34,284 nucleotides of DNA from Flammeovirgaceae bacterium BBD 1991-12 (GTDB lineage Bacteria > Bacteroidota > Bacteroidia > Cytophagales > Cyclobacteriaceae), in NCBI GenBank assembly GCA_001657315.1, contig LYSV01000136.1:1-34284 (forward strand), given 5' to 3'. Shown here one piece after another: positions 15,567 to 23,935 of this stretch (its first letter is position 1; every line of letters starts with the position of its first letter). Under the pieces are notes generated by a model. The model was given only the letters and a program-made list of their open reading frames with translations. It made no database searches and was not told the origin of the DNA. The position numbers and the translations under genes are program-made.

Positions 15567-15892
15567 TACATGCATGATGCAAAGACGGAGCACATGGAGT
15601 ATAAAAAACCACCGCCCGTGTGGTGTCATATCCATCAGACACCTGTTCTGCGGATACTGGCAGACAATGTTAAGGTTTGGCTGTGTTTTTCTCTGATGAT
15701 CAGTAAGTTAATCAGCTCAACATACCTTTAGCTTAACGACTCAATCCATTTGACGAACAGATTGTAATCCCCTGCCCTTCCCGTATATACGTGTGGAGCA
15801 GTCATTAATACAGACGGAGACGTTGTCAGTCGAAATAAATACGAATACAAAACTTTAGCCGGTGAAACTCGATTAATTTTATAGATTGATCC
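15567..15892. other. Intergenic region with possible Usp remnant
   Basis: 326 bp without a convincing gene. Translating 15798-15866 gives AVINTDGDVVS followed by a KTLAGE-like stretch, similar to the VALDTDGDAVS and EKLAEK of the neighbouring Usp, and 13 bp (ATACAGACGGAGA) are identical. It may be the decayed 5' end of a duplicate. No terminator is obvious. Confidence 0.3.
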
Positions 15893-16951
15893 ATGCAGGC
15901 AAACCTGATCACATATTATCAGCGCATCCCAAGGGTGGGGAAACACATCCTGTTCTGGCTTGCTTTCATCACCTTTTTTGCGGTACTCTACGGCAGCTTT
16001 GAAGAAGATTATGGTAAGCAGTTCCAGATCCAGTTGCTTCACCTGCCGGAAAAACTGCTGGCAACCTATGTAACCATCTATTTTCTTTTGCCGAGGTACT
16101 TACTAAGGGAAAGGTATGGCCTTTTTTTCCTGTTGGCAGTGCTGGTATTGCTGGTATCCGGCTTTATCCACTGGACTACAGCCAAATTCATCGAAATTCC
16201 CATGTTCTGGCCTGATGCCTACTGGGGACCACTCTGGTATCCCAGTAAAATACTTAAATCGGCTACGTACATCTATCCTGTGGTAGTGCTGGCCACATTG
16301 ATCAAGTTTTTCAAACACTGGTACAAGTATCAGCAGGCTACACAAAAACTGGCCGAGGACAAATTGAGTGCTGAATTGAAATTTTTACGCTCTCAGGTAC
16401 ATCCCCACTTCCTGTTCAACACCCTTAACAACCTTTATGCCCTTACATTGAAGAAATCGGACAACGCCCCGGAGGTGGTTTTGAAACTTTCTCACCTGCT
16501 GAATTATATGTTGTACGAATGCAATACTGACAGAGTACCTTTGGTGAAGGAGATCGAGCTCCTAGAAAACTATGTATCCCTGGAAAAGCTGCGGTATGGT
16601 GACCGGCTTGACGTATCGCTGAATATAACCGGCGTAAATGGTGGCCATAAGATAGCTCCCATGCTTATCCTGCCTTTTGTGGAAAACAGCTTTAAGCACG
16701 GCACCAGTGATGAGACGGAAAGCTCCTGGGTAAGCATAGATCTTTTTGTAAAGGAAAATATGATGACCCTGAAGGTAGACAACAGCAAGAGCAATGGAGC
16801 AAGCAGGGACGAACAGAATTACAGGGAAGGTATAGGCCTGCAAAATGTAAAAAGACGCCTCCAGCTTCTGTACCAGGGAAACTATGACCTGAGAATACTG
16901 GACGAGGATGATTCCTATCTGGTAGTGCTGAAAATTGAAATGAACGAGTAA
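15893..16951 (+). CDS. LytS/YehU-type sensor histidine kinase
   Basis: A 352-residue sensor with four hydrophobic segments (about 18-34, 54-68, 77-95, 123-140) and no large periplasmic domain, then a His_kinase domain. The phosphorylation motif HPHFLFNTLNNLYAL (170-184, with His172 as probable acceptor) and the ATPase segment PMLILPFVENSFKHG and GIGLQNVKRRLQLLY are intact. It should phosphorylate the LytTR regulator encoded downstream at 17241. The pair is separated by 289 bp of repeats and palindromes instead of the usual overlap. Signal unknown. Confidence 0.92.
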   Translation: MQANLITYYQRIPRVGKHILFWLAFITFFAVLYGSFEEDYGKQFQIQLLHLPEKLLATYVTIYFLLPRYLLRERYGLFFLLAVLVLLVSGFIHWTTAKFIEIPMFWPDAYWGPLWYPSKILKSATYIYPVVVLATLIKFFKHWYKYQQATQKLAEDKLSAELKFLRSQVHPHFLFNTLNNLYALTLKKSDNAPEVVLKLSHLLNYMLYECNTDRVPLVKEIELLENYVSLEKLRYGDRLDVSLNITGVNGGHKIAPMLILPFVENSFKHGTSDETESSWVSIDLFVKENMMTLKVDNSKSNGASRDEQNYREGIGLQNVKRRLQLLYQGNYDLRILDEDDSYLVVLKIEMNE

Positions 16952-17057
16952 AGGTGAGACTTTGTCAGCGAGGATTATATAAATCTGGCCGAGCCAGAAC
17001 CAAAAAAAGGACATACTTATTTACTCCTTTGAACGCTCACGGGAGGGAAGGGCATGG

Positions 17058-17142
17058 TTATTAAGTTGATTAAGTTATTGGTTATCAAGTTAATAGGTCC
17101 GTAGAATATCTCAGTGACCCAATAACCCAGCAACTCAATAAT
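17058..17142. repeat. Imperfect inverted repeat of GTTATTGAG-type words inside a two-component operon
   Basis: The left arm 17058-17084 (TTATTAAGTTGATTAAG, then TTATTGGTTAT) is inverted, with several mismatches, at 17114-17142 (CCCAATAACCCAGCAACTC). It lies in the 289-bp gap between the LytS-type kinase and its regulator. Confidence 0.5.
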
Positions 17143-17165
17143 TTTTGGAAGCCAGGAAACCCTGT

Positions 17166-17189
17166 CACCACCGATAGCTATCGGTGGTG
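17166..17189. repeat. 24-bp perfect palindrome upstream of the LytTR regulator
   Basis: CACCACCGATAG followed by its exact reverse complement CTATCGGTGGTG, 52 nt before the ATG at 17241. It could be a binding site for a dimeric protein, a cruciform, or a member of a dispersed palindrome family. The last bases of the window (34256-34265, TCCCGATAGT) hold a related half-site. Confidence 0.75.
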
Positions 17190-17240
17190 CAGAAGTTAAA
17201 TGATAAAGTATTAAAAGACGTTTCAGAAACGACTCTTTGT

Positions 17241-17966
17241 ATGAAAATAAAATGTCTGATCGTAGATGACGAGCCACTGGCGGTAGAGATCCTCGAGTCC
17301 TACCTGGACCGGCTGGATGACATAGAGCTGGTGGCCAAATGCAATAATGCATTACGTGCATTCGAGATACTACAGAAAGCACAGGTAGATCTGCTGCTTT
17401 TGGATATACAGATGCCAAAGCTCACCGGTTTGGATTTTCTCAAAACACTAAAGGATCCGCCAAAGGTAATTCTTACCACAGCTTACCGTGAATACGCTCT
17501 GGAAGGCTATGAACTGGATGTGCTGGACTACCTGCTCAAACCGATCTCCTTTGAACGATTCCTGAAAGCGGTAGGTAAGGTTTATAAAAAAGATGGGACC
17601 ACCCACACATCTGCTCACGACAATCATGGACCGATAGGCATGGATGAGCCATATCTTTATCTAAAAGCCGATAAAAAAATGGTAAAGGTACTGCTGAAGG
17701 ATATTGTATACATTGAAAGTCTGAAGGATTATGTAAGGGTAAAGACCTTTGAAAAGGATGTGATCACACACCAGACGATCAGTTATTTTGAGGAAAAGCT
17801 ACCAGAAGACGCCTTTATCCGCATTCACCGCTCTTTTATAGTTCCCATCAACAAAATAGAAACCTTTTCCGCCTCATCCATTGAAGTACCCGGAAAGGAA
17901 TTGCCCATTGGCAGAATGTATAAGAATAATGTCCTTGCTGTACTGAATGAATTGGATCATTTGTAG
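17241..17966 (+). CDS. LytTR-family response regulator
   Basis: A 241-residue regulator. The receiver domain (1-118) has DDE at 9-11, the phosphoacceptor Asp55 (LLLLDIQMP) and the conserved Lys in YLLKPISF. The C-terminal LytTR DNA-binding domain (about 140-238) shows IVYIESLKDYVRVKT, IRIHRSFIVPINKI and LPIGRMYK. The ATG at 17241 is taken because MKIKCLIVDDEP is the normal receiver start; an upstream ATG at 17184 would add 19 residues from within the palindrome. Partner of the kinase at 15893. The GGAAG repeat array begins directly after its stop codon. Confidence 0.93.
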   Translation: MKIKCLIVDDEPLAVEILESYLDRLDDIELVAKCNNALRAFEILQKAQVDLLLLDIQMPKLTGLDFLKTLKDPPKVILTTAYREYALEGYELDVLDYLLKPISFERFLKAVGKVYKKDGTTHTSAHDNHGPIGMDEPYLYLKADKKMVKVLLKDIVYIESLKDYVRVKTFEKDVITHQTISYFEEKLPEDAFIRIHRSFIVPINKIETFSASSIEVPGKELPIGRMYKNNVLAVLNELDHL

Positions 17967-18150
17967 GTTGGAAGTTGGAAGCTGGAAGTCAGAAGCTGGA
18001 AGCTGGAAGTCAGAAGCTGGAAGCTGGAAGTCAGAAGCTGGAAGCTGGAAGTCAGAAGCTGGAAGCGCTGGAAGCTGGAAGTCAGAAGCTGGAAGCTGGA
18101 AGTCAGAAGCTGGAAGCTGGAAGTCAGAAGCTGGAAGCTGGAAGCTGGAA
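17966..18150. repeat. 21-bp tandem repeat array between convergent genes
   Basis: The unit GTCAGAAGCTGGAAGCTGGAA starts at 17988, 18009, 18030, 18051, 18081, 18102 and 18123. All steps are 21 bp except one of 30, where a 9-bp insertion (GGAAGCGCT) occurs. Copies are otherwise near identical, so the array is young or homogenised. It starts at the stop of the LytTR gene and ends 31 bp before the stop of rarA. Several long open frames cross it only because 21 is divisible by three. Confidence 0.95.
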
Positions 18151-18180
18151 GACAAAAAACAGGAAACAATAAACAATAAA

Positions 18181-19449
18181 CTAATATCCATACTTCTCTT
18201 TCCAGAGGGCCCGGAGTCGTTTTCTCATTTCCTCTTCGCGGGCGTTGGCTCCCGGGTCGTAAAGTTTGGTGCCTTTGACATCTTCAGGCAGAAACTCCAT
18301 ATCGGCGAAATTATTGGGATGGTCATGTGCATATTGATAACCCTTGCCATAGCCGGAGTCCTTCATGAGCCGGGTAGGTGAATTGCGTATAGCCAGCGGC
18401 ACTGGCAGATCGCCTGTCTCCCTTACCATCGCCTGGGCCTTACCGATGGCTTTGTAGCTGGCATTGCTTTTAGGCGAGCAGGCAAGATAGGTGGCGCATT
18501 GTGACAGAATAATACGCGCTTCAGGATAGCCGATGACATTCACCGCCTGAAAGGTGCTGGTAGCCATCACCAGAGCGGTGGGATTGGCATTGCCGATGTC
18601 CTCCGAGGCAAGGATAACCATTCTACGCGCAATGAATTTGACATCTTCTCCCCCTTCTACCATACGCGCCAGGTAGTAGACTGCAGCATTGGGATCACTG
18701 CCTCTCAGGGATTTGATGAATGCAGAAATGATATCATAGTGCTGCTCGCCACTCTTGTCGTAGATAGAAACCCGTTGCTGGGCAATATCCTTAACTACCT
18801 GGTCTGTGATCTCTATCTCATCACCAGGGAGGGAGTCCGTCACCAGCTCCAGCAGGTTGAACAGCTTGCGGGCATCGCCTCCGGAGATCTGAAGAAGCGC
18901 CTTGTCCTCTTTTATGTGGACTGTCTTCTTCTGCAGTTTTGTGTCAGTCGTAAGGGCATGGTCCACCAACCTAAGAAGATCCTCCCTGTCCAGTGGCTTG
19001 AGGGTATATACCTGACAACGGCTTAAAAGGGCAGAATTCACCTCAAAGGAGGGGTTTTCCGTAGTGGCGCCGATCAGAGTGATAATACCTTTCTCTACCG
19101 CGCCTAGTAAGGCATCCTGCTGTGACTTGTTAAATCTGTGGATCTCATCAATAAAAAGGATAACCCTGGACTGCCTTTTTGCCTTTTCAATGACCTCACG
19201 TACATCTTTTACTCCAGCACTGACCGCGCTCAAAGTATAAAAGGGAGATTTGACCTCATTGGCGATGATATTGGCAATGGTAGTCTTCCCTACTCCCGGG
19301 GGGCCCCACAGGATCATGGAAGGGATAACGCCTGATTTTATGGTCTTTCTCAATATGCCACCTTCGCCCACCAGATGAGCCTGGCCTACCAACTGATCCA
19401 GAGAGGCAGGACGAAGTCGCTCGGCCAATGGTAAATTGAGATCAAACAT
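18181..19449 (-). CDS. rarA: Replication-associated recombination protein A (RarA/MgsA AAA+ ATPase)
   Basis: A 422-residue AAA+ ATPase, related to clamp loaders, that acts at stalled replication forks. It opens with [20 protein letters not shown], then Walker A GPPGVGKT (49-56), Walker [11 protein letters not shown] (96-105), sensor 1 [11 protein letters not shown] and the MgsA C-terminal region ([31 protein letters not shown]). I use the ATG at 19449; the frame continues 10 codons to a GTG at 19479. It converges on the LytTR gene with the GGAAG array between them. Confidence 0.95.
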   Translation of the reverse strand: MFDLNLPLAERLRPASLDQLVGQAHLVGEGGILRKTIKSGVIPSMILWGPPGVGKTTIANIIANEVKSPFYTLSAVSAGVKDVREVIEKAKRQSRVILFIDEIHRFNKSQQDALLGAVEKGIITLIGATTENPSFEVNSALLSRCQVYTLKPLDREDLLRLVDHALTTDTKLQKKTVHIKEDKALLQISGGDARKLFNLLELVTDSLPGDEIEITDQVVKDIAQQRVSIYDKSGEQHYDIISAFIKSLRGSDPNAAVYYLARMVEGGEDVKFIARRMVILASEDIGNANPTALVMATSTFQAVNVIGYPEARIILSQCATYLACSPKSNASYKAIGKAQAMVRETGDLPVPLAIRNSPTRLMKDSGYGKGYQYAHDHPNNFADMEFLPEDVKGTKLYDPGANAREEEMRKRLRALWKEKYGY

Positions 19450-19508
19450 GTTATGAAGGTCTTTTAAGGTTATGGTCACTAAGATAGGATTTTTTGGGCC
19501 TTGTCGGA

Positions 19509-19588
19509 GCGTTCAAAGTTCAACGTTGAAAGTTCAAAGTCGGAAAACTCTTGGACGTTGAACTTAGCACATTGAACTTACAACTTAA
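19509..19588. repeat. GTTCAA-type short repeat in divergent intergenic region
   Basis: Words GTTCAAAGTTCAACGTTGAA and GACGTTGAACTT, ATTGAACTT alternate in both orientations. TTCAACGTTGAA (19519-19530) is a perfect 12-bp palindrome, and AAGTTCAACGT (19517-19527) is inverted at 19555-19565. Same family as 7638-7736. Confidence 0.6.
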
Positions 19589-19597
19589 TGTGTAGCT

Positions 19598-20476
19598 TTG
19601 GCCGTGCCTGCAAGAATTACTGTACACGCCACACTACTCACCGTAGCCATGATCTATGGCGCCAATTACACTATTGCCAAAATAGTCATGCCCTCGCATC
19701 TGGAACCCTTTGGTTTTATTCTGCTAAGGCTGATCTGCGCTACAGCCTTGTTCTGGTTCATGGGGGCACTGATGCGGTCCGAGAAAATCAGGAAAAAAGA
19801 CTACTGGCTGCTTGTAAAATGCGGATTCTTTGGGGCTGCTTTCAATATGCTTATGTTTTTTCAGGGCCTGAGCATGACTAACCCTATCAATGCTTCTGTT
19901 ATCATGACCATGACGCCCATTGTAGTGTTGTTAACTGCTTATCTACTGGGCAAGGAACGGTTAAGCCCCATGAAAGTGACCGGTGTGGCTATCGGCGCTA
20001 CCGGCGCCTGGCTACTGGTGACCAAGGATGGATTCTCTCTTTCGGAAGGTACGCTGCTGGGAGATCTGTTCATTATTCTGAATGCCAGTGCGTATGCAGT
20101 GTATCTGGTCATCGTCAAACCACTTATGCTGGAATACAAACCGATTACAGTGATCAAATGGATATTCCTTTTCGGAAGCATCATGACCCTGCCATTCGGC
20201 CTGTCAGACCTTTCACAGATAACTTGGTCAGCCATGCCCACAGAGGCGTGGCTCAGCATTTTTTATGTTATTCTGGGTGCTACTTTCACGGTATATCTGC
20301 TCAATATCTGGGCGCTTCAGTATGTTAATTCCTCGGTGGTAGGCATTTATATTTATCTGCAACCGATCATATCCACGACCATAGCTGTCATTTTTCGTCA
20401 TGACCCGCTGGATCTGAAAACGATCATTTATTCCATGGTGATCATGGGTGGGGTTTATTTGGTGAGTAAGAGGTGA
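19598..20476 (+). CDS. EamA/DMT-family transporter
   Basis: A 292-residue inner-membrane carrier with ten predicted helices arranged as two EamA repeats (about 8-140 and 150-288). Typical elements are MIYGANYTIAKIVMP in helix 1, MTMTPIVVLLTAYLLGKERL at the end of repeat 1, and YVNSSVVGIYIYLQPIISTT near the end of repeat 2. Members export amino acids or metabolites; the substrate cannot be told. No ATG precedes helix 1, so it starts at TTG 19598 or GTG 19604; the first ATG would cut helix 1. The GTTCAA repeat abuts its start. Confidence 0.88.
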   Translation: MAVPARITVHATLLTVAMIYGANYTIAKIVMPSHLEPFGFILLRLICATALFWFMGALMRSEKIRKKDYWLLVKCGFFGAAFNMLMFFQGLSMTNPINASVIMTMTPIVVLLTAYLLGKERLSPMKVTGVAIGATGAWLLVTKDGFSLSEGTLLGDLFIILNASAYAVYLVIVKPLMLEYKPITVIKWIFLFGSIMTLPFGLSDLSQITWSAMPTEAWLSIFYVILGATFTVYLLNIWALQYVNSSVVGIYIYLQPIISTTIAVIFRHDPLDLKTIIYSMVIMGGVYLVSKR

Positions 20477-20483
20477 GTATTAT

Positions 20484-20600
20484 GGTGTTGATGTGCTAAT
20501 GTGCTGATGTGTTGATGTGTTCAGGTTGTTGGGGAAGCCGGGATATGCATTTGGAGTTGTGGCTTTGAACTTTCAACTTTGATCTTTGAGCAGAGTTTTA
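20484..20600. repeat. Four 8-bp TTGATGTG repeats and a GTTCAA-type remnant
   Basis: TTGATGTG-type units lie at 20488, 20496, 20504 and 20512, each exactly 8 bp apart. At 20565-20590 follow TTTGAACTTTCAACTTTGA words related to the GTTCAA family. No gene is present here. Confidence 0.6.
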
Positions 20601-20613
20601 AACATTGGAATAT

Positions 20614-20784
20614 ATGGGAGGTCTTTTCTATTTATTGGGCATTATCGCTGCGGTTTGGGTGATCTACGATGTATGGTCTCAAAATACAAGGCTGACGGAC
20701 ACGGAAAAACTGATCTGGACGATCTGTGCTATTTTCTTTAGCGTTATTACAGCTATAATTTATTATATCACGCAGAAGAGGTAG
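20614..20784 (+). CDS. Small membrane protein, PLDc_N-like
   Basis: A 56-residue protein with two membrane helices: residues 4-20 (LFYLLGIIAAVWVIYDV) and 33-52 (LIWTICAIFFSVITAIIYYI), joined by a polar loop SQNTRLTDTEK. This layout resembles the phospholipase D-nuclease N-terminal (PLDc_N) mini-domain, which occurs alone in many Bacteroidota, but the usual proline-rich motif in helix 2 is weak. It sits 9 nt before the L,D-transpeptidase gene and is probably co-transcribed with it. Its role is unknown. Confidence 0.65.
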   Translation: MGGLFYLLGIIAAVWVIYDVWSQNTRLTDTEKLIWTICAIFFSVITAIIYYITQKR

Positions 20785-20792
20785 TACTGAAA

Positions 20793-21305
20793 ATGAAAAT
20801 TGCCGTCAGATTATTTTTTCTATCGGTTTTTATTTTAGTACTCTACTTACTCTGGCCTTCAAAGGCACTACCGGACCAGGTGGATCCTGATAGAGTATTA
20901 GTCTACAAATCAGCGTACCGTCTAGAGCTGTGGAGTCAGAACCAATTGCTTAAAACATATAGAATTTCTCTTGGGCAAAATCCGGTTGGACATAAACAAT
21001 TTGAAGGTGATAGCAGAACTCCTGAGGGCCGTTATACCATTGACAGTAAGAATCCACATAGCGCTTACCATCTGAATCTGGGTATCTCCTATCCAGGACC
21101 GTCAGACAAACAACGGGCACAGCAAGCCGGTAAAAACCCGGGTAGCGATATCAAAATACACGGTCTCAGGAATGGATGGGGCTTCATAGGCAAGCTTCAC
21201 CGCCTTACAAACTGGACAGATGGATGTATCGCTGTCACCAATAAGGAAATAGAAGAGCTCTACCATGCTGTAGACATCGGAACTCCCATCGAGATCAAAC
21301 CTTAA
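20793..21305 (+). CDS. L,D-transpeptidase (YkuD domain), membrane-anchored
   Basis: A 170-residue periplasmic peptidoglycan-crosslinking or lipoprotein-linking enzyme of the ErfK/YbiS/YkuD fold. One N-terminal helix (5-22) acts as signal or anchor. The catalytic motif is present with His123 (IKIHGLRN) and Cys145 in WTDGCIAVTN; the usual Ser/Thr-x-Gly-Cys is Thr-Asp-Gly-Cys, and the final R/A-N is Val-Thr-Asn, as in the shorter YafK-like branch. Its stop overlaps by 4 bp with the 3' end of the convergent aldolase gene. Confidence 0.9.
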   Translation: MKIAVRLFFLSVFILVLYLLWPSKALPDQVDPDRVLVYKSAYRLELWSQNQLLKTYRISLGQNPVGHKQFEGDSRTPEGRYTIDSKNPHSAYHLNLGISYPGPSDKQRAQQAGKNPGSDIKIHGLRNGWGFIGKLHRLTNWTDGCIAVTNKEIEELYHAVDIGTPIEIKP

Positions 21306-22324
21306 AAAGTCAGACGTTTTAAAACGTCAATTGTCCTTTCCAGCATATGATCATCAAAATCAAGATGGGTAACAAAACGGACCTCCGTCGGGCCGAACGG
21401 TACGGCTTTTACATCGTGTTCCATTAGCCTGGCGAGGAACTGGTCAGCCGGCAGGTCATGTACCAGTTCAAAGATCACAATATTGGTATCTACAGGTAAG
21501 GCCTTACTCACATAGGACTGCTCCTCCAGCACCTTCCCGATCTCCCTGGCCCTGACATGATCCTCTTTCAGCCTTTCCACATGATGCTCCAGGGCATACA
21601 TGCCTGCTGCAGCCAGGTAGCCGGCCTGACGCATACCTCCACCAAAGAATTTTCTTACCCTCCTTGCCTGCCTTATCAGATGATCTTTCCCAATGAGTAC
21701 CGAACCAACAGGGGCGCCGAGCCCCTTGGAAAGGCAAATGGAGATAGTATCAAAATGCTTACCATAGTCTTTTGGAGAGTCACCGGTTTCCACTAAAGCG
21801 TTAAAAAGACGGGCTCCATCCAGATGCATTTTAAGTGATCTTTCCTTGCAAGGCCTGCTGATCTGTTTTATCTTGTCAAGGGTATAGTAGCTTCCCCCAC
21901 CCTTGTTGACGGTATTCTCCAGCTCAACAATTGTGGTTTTGGGGAAATGCTCATTATCAGGATTGATATTGGTCAGGATCTCCTCTATGTTCAGCCGGCC
22001 ACGATCGCCTTTCAGCAGACGGAATGAAAGACCGCTGTTACCGGCCACTCCCCCACCCTCATATTTGTAAATATGCGCCCCTTCATAGCAGATCACTTCC
22101 TCATAGGGGCTCGAAAGCACATTGATACCGATCTGGTTGGTCATGGTACCGGATGGACAAAAGATGGCTGCATCCATACCAAACCATTCCGCACATTTTT
22201 GTTCCAGAGCATTGACAGTAGGGTCTTCACCAAAAACGTCATCGCCCACTTCGGCAGTCATCATTGCCTCCAGCATTGCCGGTGTGGGTCTGGTGAGTGT
22301 ATCACTTCGTAGATCAATTGTCAT
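21302..22324 (-). CDS. Low-specificity L-threonine aldolase (PLP-dependent)
   Basis: A 340-residue PLP enzyme cleaving L-threonine or allo-threonine to glycine and acetaldehyde. It begins [15 protein letters not shown], has [13 protein letters not shown], the PLP-phosphate binding area [10 protein letters not shown], the cofactor-stacking [11 protein letters not shown], the aspartate in [11 protein letters not shown], and the Schiff-base Lys200 in [14 protein letters not shown]. All are hallmarks of the beta-eliminating lyase family. Length is normal. It stands alone, divergent from the MFS gene and convergent with the L,D-transpeptidase. A palindrome GACGTTTTAAAACGTC (21313-21328) lies in its last codons. 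Confidence 0.93.
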   Translation of the reverse strand: MTIDLRSDTLTRPTPAMLEAMMTAEVGDDVFGEDPTVNALEQKCAEWFGMDAAIFCPSGTMTNQIGINVLSSPYEEVICYEGAHIYKYEGGGVAGNSGLSFRLLKGDRGRLNIEEILTNINPDNEHFPKTTIVELENTVNKGGGSYYTLDKIKQISRPCKERSLKMHLDGARLFNALVETGDSPKDYGKHFDTISICLSKGLGAPVGSVLIGKDHLIRQARRVRKFFGGGMRQAGYLAAAGMYALEHHVERLKEDHVRAREIGKVLEEQSYVSKALPVDTNIVIFELVHDLPADQFLARLMEHDVKAVPFGPTEVRFVTHLDFDDHMLERTIDVLKRLTF

Positions 22325-22656
22325 AGTTTGCTTTGTTAGCGCACTAATTTAACCATTTGCACCGGTTTCGATAGTATTTTCATAATCCGGGCATTCCTTT
22401 GTCATCAGTTGACATCCCTTCACCATCTGCATTGTGGTTTTTCAGTACTTTTGTACCTTCATAACAGGGTAAAGTGATGGATCCTACTCCTTTTGAGCAC
22501 GTAACAGCGACATAGGATCAAAGTATTATTCTTTCCGTGTCAACACCGGTAATTCATATTTTCACCCTTGATCTTCAAACATTTCCATCAATTTCACATC
22601 GGTATATATAAACGCCTGGGGAGCTTTTATTATCTTCGACCTTCTCAAAACGGATC
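22325..22656. other. Divergent intergenic region with possible leader ORF for the MFS gene
   Basis: 332 bp. It contains a TGTCA-N5-TGACA palindrome (22400-22414), a -7 like box TACTTTTG (22446-22453), and a 12-codon frame starting ATG 22477 (MDPTPFEHVTAT, stop at 22515). The box lacks a TTG at the proper distance. The parts could form a leader-controlled promoter for the transporter, but none is proven. Confidence 0.35.
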
Positions 22657-23904
22657 ATGGCCAAAAACAAAAAAGCTGCACTGGGATTCATTTTTGTTAC
22701 TCTGCTTATTGATGTGACCGGAATAGGTATCATTATACCTATCCTTCCTGATCTGATCATAGAACTGACCGGTGTATCGGTTAGTGATGCGGCGGCTATT
22801 GGGGGTTGGCTGGTATTTGCCTTTGCCATTATGCAGTTCCTGTGCGCTCCCATTCTGGGCGGCTTAAGTGATCAGTATGGACGGCGACCGGTCCTTCTGC
22901 TGGCACTTTTTGGCTTTGGTATAGACTATCTCTTCCTCGGCTTTGCTCCCACACTTGGGTGGTTGTTCGTAGGTAGAGTAATAGCAGGTGTGATGGGTGC
23001 GAGTTTTACTACCGCATCGGCCTACATTGCTGACATCAGTGAACCGGATGAAAGGGCCAAAAATTTCGGATTGATTGGAGCGGCGTTTGGCCTTGGGTTC
23101 ATCATTGGCCCATCCATAGGTGGCATCCTGGGCCAATATGGATCACGGGTACCTTTCTATGCAGCCGCTGGTCTTACCCTTATCAATTGGCTCTACGGGT
23201 ATTTTATACTTCCGGAATCATTGGATAAGCAGAACCGAAGAAAGTTCGACTTGAAACGTGCCAATCCGGCGGGGACATTGCTTCAGCTCAGGAAGTATCC
23301 TGTCATCATCGGCATGGCAGGCGCTCTGATGCTTATTTACATTGCCGGACACGCCACACAAAGCACCTGGGCCTATTATACCAAGGAAAGGTTTAACTGG
23401 AATCCGGCGTGGATCGGCTATTCCCTCACCTTTGTCGGGATTATGGTAGCATTTGTCCAGGGTGTACTGATACGCTGGTTAGTACCTGTTTTGGGTCAGT
23501 ATAAGGCGGTGTATACCGGCTTGTTCCTGTACGCGGTAGGCTTTGTACTGTTCGGCATAGCAAATCAGGCATGGATGATGTTCGCATTTACAGTAGTATA
23601 TACTATGGGGGGAATTGCGGGCCCTTCCCTGCAGGGCATCATGTCCAATGAAGTACCTCCCACGGAACAGGGAGAGCTACAGGGCGGGCTGACAAGCCTG
23701 ATCAGTGTCACTTCGATCATCGGCCCTCCCATGATGACCTCAATTTTCGCCTATTTTACGGATCAGAACATGCTTAATCTCTATTTGCCCGGGGCTCCGT
23801 TTTTTATAGGCGCCGTACTTACTATATTTAGTCTTTTGTTATCAATAAGGGCCTTATCCGGCAGGTCCACAGGACTCCGTGAGCAGGCACATAGCCGGGC
23901 ATAA
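22657..23904 (+). CDS. TCR/Tet-family MFS drug efflux transporter
   Basis: A 415-residue, 12-helix antiporter of the TetA-like drug:H+ family. Motif A is at about 68-80 ([14 protein letters not shown]) and the antiporter motif C near 150-163 ([16 protein letters not shown]); D[14 protein letters not shown] at the N-terminus is a TetA hallmark. The membership is clear, but chromosomal relatives often do not give tetracycline resistance, so no drug should be assumed. It precedes a kinase-regulator pair on the same strand with only 31 nt to the kinase ATG, suggesting linked expression. Confidence 0.88.
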   Translation: MAKNKKAALGFIFVTLLIDVTGIGIIIPILPDLIIELTGVSVSDAAAIGGWLVFAFAIMQFLCAPILGGLSDQYGRRPVLLLALFGFGIDYLFLGFAPTLGWLFVGRVIAGVMGASFTTASAYIADISEPDERAKNFGLIGAAFGLGFIIGPSIGGILGQYGSRVPFYAAAGLTLINWLYGYFILPESLDKQNRRKFDLKRANPAGTLLQLRKYPVIIGMAGALMLIYIAGHATQSTWAYYTKERFNWNPAWIGYSLTFVGIMVAFVQGVLIRWLVPVLGQYKAVYTGLFLYAVGFVLFGIANQAWMMFAFTVVYTMGGIAGPSLQGIMSNEVPPTEQGELQGGLTSLISVTSIIGPPMMTSIFAYFTDQNMLNLYLPGAPFFIGAVLTIFSLLLSIRALSGRSTGLREQAHSRA

Positions 23905-23935
23905 CCAGCATCGTCATTTTTCGTATCATTCAGTC

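Noticed and set aside
17966-18150. CRISPR array
   Set aside because: Units are contiguous with no unique spacers and there are no cas genes.
17947-18381. Long frames across the GGAAG array on both strands
   Set aside because: A 21-bp repeat without stops is open in several frames by arithmetic; the peptides are pure repeats (EAGSQKL-like).
21313-21328. GACGTTTTAAAACGTC palindrome as bidirectional terminator
   Set aside because: It lies within the aldolase coding end, is AT-rich and lacks a T tract beyond the stem; probably chance or codon-driven.
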